Origin: Clostridia bacterium
Lineage (GTDB): Bacteria > Bacillota > Clostridia > Oscillospirales > Acutalibacteraceae
Direction: 5' to 3'
DNA length: 7,162 nucleotides
NCBI GenBank assembly: GCA_017552845.1
Contig: JAFZOE010000058.1
Location: 1 to 7,162, forward strand
A model generated the notes under the pieces. It saw only the letters and a program-made list of their open reading frames with translations. It ran no database searches and was not told the origin of the DNA. Both the position numbers and the translations under genes were made by a program. Of this stretch, positions 1-6,805 are shown one piece after another (the stretch's first letter is position 1; each line of letters opens with the position of its first letter).

Positions 1-604
1 AATCGGTCCGAAGACATTCATTTATAATGATGACACTTCGCCGGACTGCACGCAGAGAAAATTCGGCTACAATGTGCTTTATGACGCCGGCGCAAAGATG
101 ATTGATTTCAGCATCGAGACGTCGAGAATAAAATTCAACTATGACCATAAGCAATATATGATTCAGCTCTGGAAAGGCCAGTATATTTCGGGCGATATCG
201 GAACTGTCGGCGGAGAGGTCGGCATCTACACGAGACCCGAGGGCAAATCCTCCGCAATCGGCCACTATGACTGCGCCGATGAGAGCGACTGGCTCTGGTG
301 CGAGCTCACAATCTTCTGGGATGAAAACGGCGACGGCAACTATCTGCCCCAGCTCACGAGAAAATACGCGAAGCACTGGTGGGAAACCGGATATGTTGAC
401 GGTCAGCTCAAAAACAGAAAGGATTCATCTCCTCTGAGAATTCTTCAGAGAATAACCTTCAAGGATGACGAGCAGGCATCCGAATTCGAAAAGGCTCTTG
501 TTAAGGCAGGGTTCAGAAGCGTCGAAAACTTCAACCCCACCGTTAAAGATACATGTAAGAGATACGGCAAAGACGTAATTTACCTTTGGCAAGATGTAAG
601 ATAA
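1..604 (+). CDS. DUF4474-like domain protein, 5' end outside window
   Basis: The reading frame is open from base 2 to the TAA at 602-604, giving 200 visible residues; the start lies left of the window. The GTG at 74 is not a credible start, because the homology to the next gene begins well upstream of it (the FGYNVLYD stretch pairs with TGYNEVYD next door). The visible part is one domain shared with the downstream protein. Common blocks are MIQLWKGQY (bases 158-184), G.E.GIYT, H(Y/F)..AD..DW, WW.TG(Y/F)V.GQ and RITFK..EQA..F. I assign it to the DUF4474 family from memory of its MIQLWKGQY and IG.YT signatures. No function is known to me and no catalytic motif stands out. Many aromatic and charged residues suggest a soluble, probably extracytoplasmic beta-rich domain. 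It probably shares a transcript with the next gene, 20 bases downstream. An N-terminal signal or anchor cannot be judged. Confidence 0.8.
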   Translation, partial: IGPKTFIYNDDTSPDCTQRKFGYNVLYDAGAKMIDFSIETSRIKFNYDHKQYMIQLWKGQYISGDIGTVGGEVGIYTRPEGKSSAIGHYDCADESDWLWCELTIFWDENGDGNYLPQLTRKYAKHWWETGYVDGQLKNRKDSSPLRILQRITFKDDEQASEFEKALVKAGFRSVENFNPTVKDTCKRYGKDVIYLWQDVR

Positions 605-624
605 TTTAAGAGGAGAGTTAAATT

Positions 625-1680
625 ATGAAAACTAAAATCATCGTTCTTGCAATCTGTGCAGCCCTCGTAATCGGCGGCTGCGGCGCAGCAGTTCATTTTC
701 TCAGAAAACCCGCTACCGAGGAAGCAACCACCGCTAATACCCAGAAGCAGGTTGAAGTTTCAACCGAGGACTACGGCTACGATTATACCGAGCCCACCGC
801 AGAACCCGACAGCACTGTTGAAGCAGAGCCCGAGACAGACGCTCAGGGCAACGCAGTCACCAGAGTCACCAACGCCATCAGCAGAGTAATCAACAGCGCG
901 ACCAACGCCGCGAACAAGACTACCAAGAAGGGCGACACCACTGCCGCCGCCAAAAAGACTACCGAAGCCGAAAACAGCGATACCAAGATGAACGTTCAGA
1001 AGATGATCGGCGACGACGCTACACAGTCCTTCCTCGGCTACAGATATTCGAGCGACGGTTATTACTACTGCGACGATAAGGATAACTGGCAGAAGGATAC
1101 CGGCTACAACGAAGTTTACGATAAGCTCGCTCCCTACGCGGCTATGTATATCGACCAGGTCAGAATCCGCTTCCAGTATGGCGGAAAGAACTGGATGATC
1201 CAGCTCTGGAAGGGCCAGTATGGCTATCTTCTCATCGGCGCTGAAATCGGCGTTTACACCTGCGATCTTGATGAATACAACGGCGGCACCGGAGATATCA
1301 ACCACTTCAACGCAGCCGACAAGGAAGACTGGCTCAAGATGCAGCTCGACTGCTACTACTGCAAAGGCGGCAACGGCACCTATAAGAAGGTATTCACCAG
1401 ACCTTATGACACTTATTGGTGGGCAACCGGATTCGTCAAAGGTCAGGTTACCAAATATACCGCTCCCAGAACCGAAATCAAGACCAAGAACCGCATCACC
1501 TTCAAATCCCCCGAGCAGGCAAACCTCTTCGTTCAGGGCCTGAAACTCGGCGGATTCCGCAGAGCGGCAGGCGCAGACCAGCTCGTTGACGACTCCTACT
1601 TTGCAAGCGGCTCCGATGTCTGGGTTCTCTGGTCAACCATTTATCAGGACAGCTTTGTCGGATACGAAGGCAGAAATTAA
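625..1680 (+). CDS. Exported or membrane-anchored DUF4474-like protein
   Basis: A 351-residue protein starting at ATG 625, with AGGAGAG (611-617) seven bases upstream. The N-terminus has two Lys residues then a hydrophobic stretch (about residues 5-26). VIGGC ending at Cys19 resembles a weak lipobox, so this is either a lipoprotein or a single-helix membrane anchor; the sequence does not decide which. Residues about 30-120 are low-complexity, rich in Thr, Ala, Glu and Lys, as in a cell-surface linker. Residues about 122-345 form the domain shared with the upstream gene, including MIQLWKGQY at 191-199, IGVYT, NAADKEDW, YWWATGFVKGQ and RITFKSPEQA. The domain is assigned to DUF4474 from motif memory. 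Function unknown; a surface or cell-envelope role is only inferred from the architecture. The gene is the last of its transcript, with a terminator 16 bases after the stop codon. The arrangement points to tandem duplication followed by strong divergence. Confidence 0.85.
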   Translation: MKTKIIVLAICAALVIGGCGAAVHFLRKPATEEATTANTQKQVEVSTEDYGYDYTEPTAEPDSTVEAEPETDAQGNAVTRVTNAISRVINSATNAANKTTKKGDTTAAAKKTTEAENSDTKMNVQKMIGDDATQSFLGYRYSSDGYYYCDDKDNWQKDTGYNEVYDKLAPYAAMYIDQVRIRFQYGGKNWMIQLWKGQYGYLLIGAEIGVYTCDLDEYNGGTGDINHFNAADKEDWLKMQLDCYYCKGGNGTYKKVFTRPYDTYWWATGFVKGQVTKYTAPRTEIKTKNRITFKSPEQANLFVQGLKLGGFRRAAGADQLVDDSYFASGSDVWVLWSTIYQDSFVGYEGRN

Positions 1681-1695
1681 AATTAACAGAATTTT

Positions 1696-1729
1696 TCAGC
1701 TCTCCCGGAGACGGGAGGGCTGAGTTTTT
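1696..1729 (+). terminator. Rho-independent terminator after the DUF4474 pair
   Basis: The arms TCAGCTCTCCCG (1696-1707) and CGGGAGGGCTGA (1712-1723) pair over 12 bp with a single G-U wobble, closing a GAGA loop (GNRA tetraloop). A G and five T residues follow (1724-1729). This is a textbook intrinsic terminator and separates the DUF4474 genes from the sugar operon. The opposite strand lacks an equally good T-run, so it works mainly for the + strand. Confidence 0.93.
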
Positions 1730-1753
1730 ATATTCCCCTTTTCATTTTTTCCA

Positions 1754-1782
1754 TTGACAAAAGCCGCCGTAAACTTTATTAT
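1754..1782 (+). promoter_or_regulatory. Sigma-A type promoter of the sugar operon
   Basis: TTGACA (1754-1759) is a perfect -35 box and TATTAT (1777-1782) is a five-of-six -10 box, separated by exactly 17 bases. Transcription would start near 1789, leaving an untranslated leader of roughly 25-30 bases. That leaves no room for a riboswitch or attenuator. An alternative TATAAT at 1782-1787 would give a 22-base spacer and is less likely. I saw no convincing catabolite-repression (cre) site or long operator palindrome. Confidence 0.85.
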
Positions 1783-1796
1783 ATAATTATATAATT
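1781..1796 (+). repeat. Two tandem copies of ATATAATT at the transcription start
   Basis: ATATAATT occurs twice back to back (1781-1788 and 1789-1796), overlapping the last bases of the -10 box and the predicted start point. It also contains the 12-base palindrome AATTATATAATT (1785-1796). It could help melting or bind a regulator, but in such A/T-only sequence both features arise easily by chance. Confidence 0.5.
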
Positions 1797-1802
1797 GTAT
1801 GC

Positions 1803-1809
1803 AGGGAGG
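1803..1809 (+). promoter_or_regulatory. Ribosome binding site that fixes the GH3 start
   Basis: AGGGAGG lies six bases before ATG 1816. It falls inside the longer reading frame that would begin at TTG 1795, so the start is ATG 1816 and the seven extra codons belong to the leader. Confidence 0.85.
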
Positions 1810-1815
1810 CGCGAT

Positions 1816-3894
1816 ATGGATTTTGAAACCGCAGTGAAAAAATACGGCGAAAACCCGACTGACGAAACTCTCCGCGAAACGGCTTCAGCTCTGCGTAAAG
1901 AGCTGAAAACATGTGAAAAGCTCGGCATGCTCTCGGGCAAACACTTCTTTATGAGAAACGGCTTCGATCTCATCACGAAAGGACAAAAGTATAACTGCCG
2001 CCCCTGCCTCGCGGGAGGCGTGAAGCGGCTCGGTATTCCCGAGGTCGCATTTTCGGACGGTCCGCGAGGAGTCGTAATGGGCAACAGCACCTGCTTTCCC
2101 GTTTCGATGGCGAGAGGCGCCTCGTTTGATGACGAGCTCGAATATGAAATCGGCTCGGCAATGGCGGATGAGGTCATCGCTCTCGGCGGAAACTATTTTG
2201 CCGGTATCTGCATAAATCTGCTCCGCAATCCCCGCTGGGGCAGAGCTCAGGAAACCTATGGCGAAGATCCGTTTCTGCTCTCGAAAATGGGGGTTGCGCT
2301 CACAAAGGCGGTTCAGGATAAGGGCGTTATCGCCTGCCCGAAGCACTATGCGCTCAACAGCATCGAGAATATCCGCTTTGACGTCAATGTCGACTGCGAC
2401 GAAGTTACTCTTCACGAGGTCTATCTCCCCCATTTCAAGGCGTGCGTTGATGCGGGCGCGATGTCGATAATGGGCGCCTACAATCTTTTCAGGGGCGACC
2501 ACTGCTGTGAGAGCAAATATCTGCTTAAAGATATACTGAGAGATCAGTGGGGCTTTGAGGGTTTTACTATTTCCGATTTCCTGATGGGCGTTCGCAATGC
2601 TCCGAAAGCCCTCAAGGCAGGCCTCGATATCGAGATGCCTCAGATTATGCACTATGCGGCTCTGCCGATAACTCTCAAATCGGGCAGAATCACTATGCAG
2701 GATATTGACGACTCGGTTGACAGCATTCTGCGTGCACTGATTAAAATCACCCCGAAAATCAGGAAGACTGATAAGAGCGTTGTCTGTAGTAAAGAGCATA
2801 TTGCACTAGCAGAAAGAGCCGCGCTCGAAGGAACCGTGCTTCTGAAAAATAACGGCATTTTACCGCTTGAAAAACCGAAGAAGATTGCTGTTGTCGGAAG
2901 ATACGCGAATAAAATCAATGTCGGCGATCACGGCTCCAGCTCAGTATTCGCTCCCTATACAGTTACTCCATATGAAGGATTGTGTAACATCTACGGGAAA
3001 GAGAATGTCGTGCTCTGCGAGGGCACAAGCCTGACTCCGAAAGAATCGGAAATCAAGAAATGTGATGCAGTCATTCTCTGCGTCGGCAGCGACTACAAGC
3101 AGGAAGGCGAGAATCTCGCGAACTTCTCAAAGAACGATTCCGTTCAGGAGAAGGGCCTCGGCGGCGACAGATACTCGCTCAGAATTCCGAAGGACGAGGC
3201 CGCGCTCATACGCCACGCGGTCGCATCCTGCAAAAATGTTATAGTCAATATAATCGGCGGCTCGGCCTATGTGATAGAGGAATGGAAGGATTCCGTTTCG
3301 GCGATTCTCCACTCATTCTATGGCGGTATGGAGGGCGGAAACGCGCTCGCGAAGCTGATTTCGGGCGAGGTCAATCCCTCTGGGCATCTGCCGTTCACTA
3401 TAGCGAAAAGCGAAGACGATTATCCGGATTTCCTCTTCCCCGGTGACAAGACCAGAGACATTACATACGGCTATTATCACGGCTACACCCTGCTTGATAA
3501 AGAAGGCAAAGAATCCGCTTACCCGTTCGGCTTCGGCCTATCATATACGGATTTCGCATATCAGAGAGTAAAGGCGAAAGACGAGGGGAATAAGATTACC
3601 GTTTCCCTGACCGTAAAGAATACGGGAGACAGAGACGGCAAAACCGTCGTCCAGGTCTATGCGGGAGCAGGCGGAGACCACCCTGCGAAGCTTCTCAAAG
3701 GCTTCAAGAAAGTGTTTGTTCCCGCGGGCAGAAGCGTTTCTGCAAAGGTTGAAATCAATAAAGACGACCTGAAATTCTATAATCCCGAAACAAAATCATG
3801 GTTCCTTGAGGATGAATACACGCTCTATGTCGGCAAGGATTCGCTCGACTGTATGAACAAAGAAATAAAAATCAATTTCAGTAAGGAGATATAA
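1816..3894 (+). CDS. Glycoside hydrolase family 3, cytoplasmic beta-glycosidase
   Basis: A 692-residue retaining exo-beta-glycosidase (beta-glucosidase/beta-xylosidase type) that removes the non-reducing end sugar. The GH3 barrel comes first: SDGPRG with substrate-binding Asp81, RNPRWGR (137-143) with QETYGEDP, and KH at 176-177. WGFEGFTISDF carries the expected nucleophile Asp254. The alpha/beta sandwich domain follows (about 340-560) with GGDR at 449-452, then PFGFGLSYT (570-578) and a fibronectin-III-like domain (about 580-680). The acid/base Glu is not next to the DR motif as in many relatives; Glu430 or Glu432 (QEGEN) are the candidates, as in GH3 enzymes with an EGEE-type loop. There is no signal peptide, so it should act on imported glycosides. 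It is first in its operon, and its last codons contain the next gene's ribosome binding site. The enzyme class is firm; the substrate is not, although the following kinase hints at a xyloside or another pentoside. Confidence 0.93.
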   Translation: MDFETAVKKYGENPTDETLRETASALRKELKTCEKLGMLSGKHFFMRNGFDLITKGQKYNCRPCLAGGVKRLGIPEVAFSDGPRGVVMGNSTCFPVSMARGASFDDELEYEIGSAMADEVIALGGNYFAGICINLLRNPRWGRAQETYGEDPFLLSKMGVALTKAVQDKGVIACPKHYALNSIENIRFDVNVDCDEVTLHEVYLPHFKACVDAGAMSIMGAYNLFRGDHCCESKYLLKDILRDQWGFEGFTISDFLMGVRNAPKALKAGLDIEMPQIMHYAALPITLKSGRITMQDIDDSVDSILRALIKITPKIRKTDKSVVCSKEHIALAERAALEGTVLLKNNGILPLEKPKKIAVVGRYANKINVGDHGSSSVFAPYTVTPYEGLCNIYGKENVVLCEGTSLTPKESEIKKCDAVILCVGSDYKQEGENLANFSKNDSVQEKGLGGDRYSLRIPKDEAALIRHAVASCKNVIVNIIGGSAYVIEEWKDSVSAILHSFYGGMEGGNALAKLISGEVNPSGHLPFTIAKSEDDYPDFLFPGDKTRDITYGYYHGYTLLDKEGKESAYPFGFGLSYTDFAYQRVKAKDEGNKITVSLTVKNTGDRDGKTVVQVYAGAGGDHPAKLLKGFKKVFVPAGRSVSAKVEINKDDLKFYNPETKSWFLEDEYTLYVGKDSLDCMNKEIKINFSKEI

Positions 3895-3895
3895 T

Positions 3896-5365
3896 ATGAA
3901 CATTCCCGAAATAAAATTAGGCATAATTGCCGTTTCAAGAGACTGCTTCCCCATCGGCCTTTCCGAAATGCGCAGGAAGAATATCGTTTCCGCTTTCGGC
4001 GAAGGACTCTATGAATGCCCCGTCACCGTTGAAAACGAAGCCGACGCGCAGAAGGCAATTGACGATGTAAAAGCACACGGCGTCAACGCGCTCGTCGTTT
4101 TTCTCGGCAATTTCGGCCCCGAGACCCCAGAGACGCTGCTTGTCAAAAAATTCGACGGCCCCGCGATGTGCATAGCCGCCGCGGAGGGAGACGGCGACCT
4201 CATTGACGGCAGAGGCGACGCTTACTGCGGAATGCTCAACTGCTCCTACAATCTCGGCATGAGAAAGCTCAGCGCATATATCCCCGAATATCCGGTCGGC
4301 GACGCAGAGGACTGCGTAAAGATGATTAAGGATTTCGTGCCCGTGGCGAGAGGCATTCTCGGCGTCAGGAATCTCAAGATAATCACCTTCGGTCCCCGTC
4401 CGCAGGATTTCTTCGCCTGCAACGCGCCGATCAAAGGCCTCTATGAAATCGGAGTTGAAATTGAGGAAAACAGCGAACTTGACCTTCTCGTTTCATATAA
4501 AGAGCACGCGGGCGATGCGAGGATTCCCGAAGTCATTGCCGATATGAAAAAGGAAATGGGCGGGAATATATATGAGGATATGCTCGAGAGAATGGCTCAG
4601 TTTGAACTGACTCTTCTCGACTGGGCGGAGAATCACAGGGGCGACAGAAAATATGTCGCTTTCGCCGATAAATGCTGGCCCGCATTCCCCGAGCAGTTCG
4701 GCTTTGAACCCTGCTATGTCAATTCACGCCTTGCCGCGCGCGGAATACCCGTTGCCTGCGAGGTTGATATCTACGGCACTCTCTCGGAATATATCGGCGC
4801 CTGTGTCACTCAGGACGCAGTAACCCTGCTCGATATAAACAATTCCGTTCCGAAATATATTTATGATGAAGAGATAAAAGGCAAATTCAATTATAAGCTC
4901 ACCGATACATTTATGGGCTTCCACTGCGGCAATACCCCGAGTTGCAAGATGTGCGACGGCTGCGGCGTGAAATATCAGCTGATTCAGCACAGACTCCTTG
5001 AACCCGCAGGCAGCGAGCCCGATTTCACGCGCGGAACTCTCGAGGGCGACATAGCTCCATCGGATATCACCTTCTTCCGCCTTCAGTGCGACAGCGAGGG
5101 CAATCTGAGATCCTATATAGCTCAGGGCGAGGTTCTTCCCGTAGCCACCCGTTCCTTCGGCGGCATCGGCGTTTTCGCCATCCCTGAAATGGGCAGATTC
5201 TACCGTCACGTTCTGATTCAGAACAGATTCCCGCACCACGGCGCGGTCGCTTTCGCTCACTGCGGCAAGGCGCTCTATGAGGTATTCAAATATCTCGGCG
5301 TCACTGATATCGAATACAACCGCCCCGCAAATGTCCGCTACGCGCATGAGAATCCCTGGGGTTAA
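3896..5365 (+). CDS. L-fucose/L-arabinose isomerase superfamily protein
   Basis: A 489-residue cytoplasmic protein, predicted to interconvert an aldose and a ketose with a divalent metal such as Mn2+. It starts at ATG 3896, one base after the GH3 stop, with AAGGAG at 3883-3888. The N-terminal half has the alternating pattern of the FucI/AraA fold, including ALVVFLGNFG and FGPRPQDFF. Likely metal ligands are Glu289 (ACEVDIYG) and Asp313 (LLDINN), 24 residues apart like Glu337/Asp361 of E. coli FucI, and His447 or His448 (PHHGAVAF). At 489 residues it is nearer AraA (about 500) than FucI (about 590), so it may form a separate subgroup. Oddly, it has four cysteines at 344, 350, 353 and 356, straight after the His in FHCGN. 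It is unrelated to xylose isomerase XylA. The superfamily is confident; the substrate (L-fucose, D- or L-arabinose, xylose or other) is open. Confidence 0.85.
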   Translation: MNIPEIKLGIIAVSRDCFPIGLSEMRRKNIVSAFGEGLYECPVTVENEADAQKAIDDVKAHGVNALVVFLGNFGPETPETLLVKKFDGPAMCIAAAEGDGDLIDGRGDAYCGMLNCSYNLGMRKLSAYIPEYPVGDAEDCVKMIKDFVPVARGILGVRNLKIITFGPRPQDFFACNAPIKGLYEIGVEIEENSELDLLVSYKEHAGDARIPEVIADMKKEMGGNIYEDMLERMAQFELTLLDWAENHRGDRKYVAFADKCWPAFPEQFGFEPCYVNSRLAARGIPVACEVDIYGTLSEYIGACVTQDAVTLLDINNSVPKYIYDEEIKGKFNYKLTDTFMGFHCGNTPSCKMCDGCGVKYQLIQHRLLEPAGSEPDFTRGTLEGDIAPSDITFFRLQCDSEGNLRSYIAQGEVLPVATRSFGGIGVFAIPEMGRFYRHVLIQNRFPHHGAVAFAHCGKALYEVFKYLGVTDIEYNRPANVRYAHENPWG

Positions 5366-5371
5366 CCAGAT

Positions 5372-6805
5372 ATGAATTTCTACATAGGTCTCGATGTCGG
5401 CACCTCGTCCGTAAAGGCGATGCTGACGGATGACAGCAGTATAATCGGCTCGGTATCGCGCGACTATCCCCTGTCGTTTCCGAATCCCGGCTGGTCGGAG
5501 CAGAATCCCGAAGACTGGCTCAGTGAAAGCATTTCGGCTGTTGAGGAGCTGACGGCAGGCATAGATAAAAGCGCAGTCAGGGCAATAAGCTTCTCGGGTC
5601 AGATGCACGGGCTCGTGATGCTCGACAAGGATGATAAACCCATCCGCCCCGCAATTCTGTGGAATGACGGCAGGAGCGAGAAGCAGACGGCATTTCTCAA
5701 CAACGAAACTGGCAAAGAATTCCTGCTTGAAAAAACTGGCAATATTGCCTTCGCAGGCTTTACAGCGCCGAAGCTGCTCTGGGTTTATGAGAATGAACCC
5801 GAAAACTTTGCAAAAGCGGAAAGAATCTGCCTGCCGAAGGATTATGTTGCCTATATGCTCTCGGGCGTTTTCGCAACAGATACCAGCGACGCCGCGGGAA
5901 CTCTGTATTTTGACACGGCAAACAGGTGCTGGTCCGCAGAAATGCTTGAATTGCTTCACATTAACGAGAACAAACTTCCGAAAGTGTTTGAGAGCAGCGA
6001 GGCCGTCGGCTGTCTTAAAAAAGAATATGCCGAAAAGCTCGGGCTTTCGCAAGATGTTAAAATAGTCATCGGCGCGGGCGACAATGCCGCCTCGGCTATA
6101 GGCACGGGAACCGTAAACGACGGGGACTGCAACATTTCGCTCGGCACCTCTGGCACAGTCTTTGTCTGTTCGGATAAATTCAACTGCGATAAGGAAAACG
6201 CAATTCACGCCTTCTGCTCGGCAAACGGAAAGTATCATTATCTCGCCTGCACCCTGACTGCCGCGAGCAGCCAGAAATGGTGGATAGAGGATATACTCAA
6301 AGCGGACTACGGCGAGAATATCGCGGCGTTTGAGGGCAGGAGCGATGTGCTATTTCTCCCCTATCTTATGGGTGAGCGCTCGCCGGTCAACGACACGGCT
6401 GTCAGAGGTGTGTTCGCAGGCCTTTCAATGAATACAAAGCGCGAAGAGATGACTCTCGCGGTGCTTGAGGGAGTCGCTTTCTCGCTCAAGGAAAATATCG
6501 AAATCATAAAGTCGCTCGGCGTTGATATAAGCAAATCGAAAATCTGCGGCGGCGGCACAAGGAATAAATTCTGGGTTAAACTCTGCGCCGATATTCTCGG
6601 CATTGATATTGAGATACCTGAATTTGAGCACGGCGGCGTTCTCGGCGCCTGCATCCTCGCGGCAAAGGGCTGCGGGAATGATATATCCGATGCATTTTAC
6701 GCAGTAAAAGAAACGGTTCATCCCGATAAGGCGATGAATGAATTCTATGAGAAAAAATATGAGAGATACCTTAAACTGTATCCTCTCGCCAAAGAACTGA
6801 AATGA
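5372..6805 (+). CDS. xylB: Xylulokinase-type FGGY carbohydrate kinase
   Basis: A 477-residue ATP-dependent ketose kinase, close in length to E. coli XylB (484). Family marks in order: the N-terminal phosphate-binding strand YIGLDVGTSSVK, SGQMHGLV (the MHG substrate motif typical of xylulokinases), LWNDGR, GFTAPKLLW, TDTSDAAGTL, GAGDNAASAIGTG with the catalytic base Asp237, SLGTSGTVF, and a C-terminal GGGTRN motif of the ATP-binding half. The expected reaction is D-xylulose plus ATP to xylulose 5-phosphate, feeding the pentose phosphate or phosphoketolase route. It follows the isomerase stop by six bases. Its ribosome binding site is weak (GGGG at 5358-5361), so translation may depend on coupling to the isomerase. 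The neighbouring isomerase is not XylA, so the true substrate could be another ketopentose such as ribulose. The kinase family is sure and xylulokinase is the best subfamily guess. Confidence 0.88.
   Translation: MNFYIGLDVGTSSVKAMLTDDSSIIGSVSRDYPLSFPNPGWSEQNPEDWLSESISAVEELTAGIDKSAVRAISFSGQMHGLVMLDKDDKPIRPAILWNDGRSEKQTAFLNNETGKEFLLEKTGNIAFAGFTAPKLLWVYENEPENFAKAERICLPKDYVAYMLSGVFATDTSDAAGTLYFDTANRCWSAEMLELLHINENKLPKVFESSEAVGCLKKEYAEKLGLSQDVKIVIGAGDNAASAIGTGTVNDGDCNISLGTSGTVFVCSDKFNCDKENAIHAFCSANGKYHYLACTLTAASSQKWWIEDILKADYGENIAAFEGRSDVLFLPYLMGERSPVNDTAVRGVFAGLSMNTKREEMTLAVLEGVAFSLKENIEIIKSLGVDISKSKICGGGTRNKFWVKLCADILGIDIEIPEFEHGGVLGACILAAKGCGNDISDAFYAVKETVHPDKAMNEFYEKKYERYLKLYPLAKELK

Noticed and set aside
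74..76. GTG 74 as the start of the first gene
   Set aside because: The frame is open to the window edge and the homology with the second gene extends upstream of this codon. No ribosome binding site precedes it.
895..970. Short repeated Thr/Ala/Lys codons in the linker, considered as a designed tandem repeat
   Set aside because: The bases vary and no constant unit length is found. It is ordinary low-complexity linker sequence.
760..1305. A 181-codon minus-strand frame with a hydrophobic Val/Gly-rich translation, which could look like a membrane protein
   Set aside because: It is the in-register complement of the Thr/Ala/Asp/Asn-rich linker and domain of the second DUF4474 gene. Antisense of such codons gives Val/Gly/Ala automatically.
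1220..1543. A 107-codon + strand frame inside the second DUF4474 gene
   Set aside because: It overlaps fully with a better supported gene in another frame, and its Ser/Thr/Pro/Arg-rich translation is typical of a shadow frame.
1795..1815. TTG at 1795 as an upstream start for the GH3 gene
   Set aside because: The ribosome binding site at 1803-1809 would lie inside the coding region, and the predicted transcription start is only about six bases upstream. ATG 1816 fits both signals.
1885..2799. A 304-codon open frame on the minus strand inside the GH3 gene
   Set aside because: It has the same in-register shadow effect, opposite a highly conserved GH3 barrel.
4724..6238. A 504-codon open frame on the minus strand spanning the isomerase-kinase junction
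   Set aside because: It lies in exact codon register opposite both + strand genes, so it stays open because the sense genes avoid TTA, CTA and TCA codons. Its translation shows no recognisable family, and both sense genes have clear catalytic motifs.
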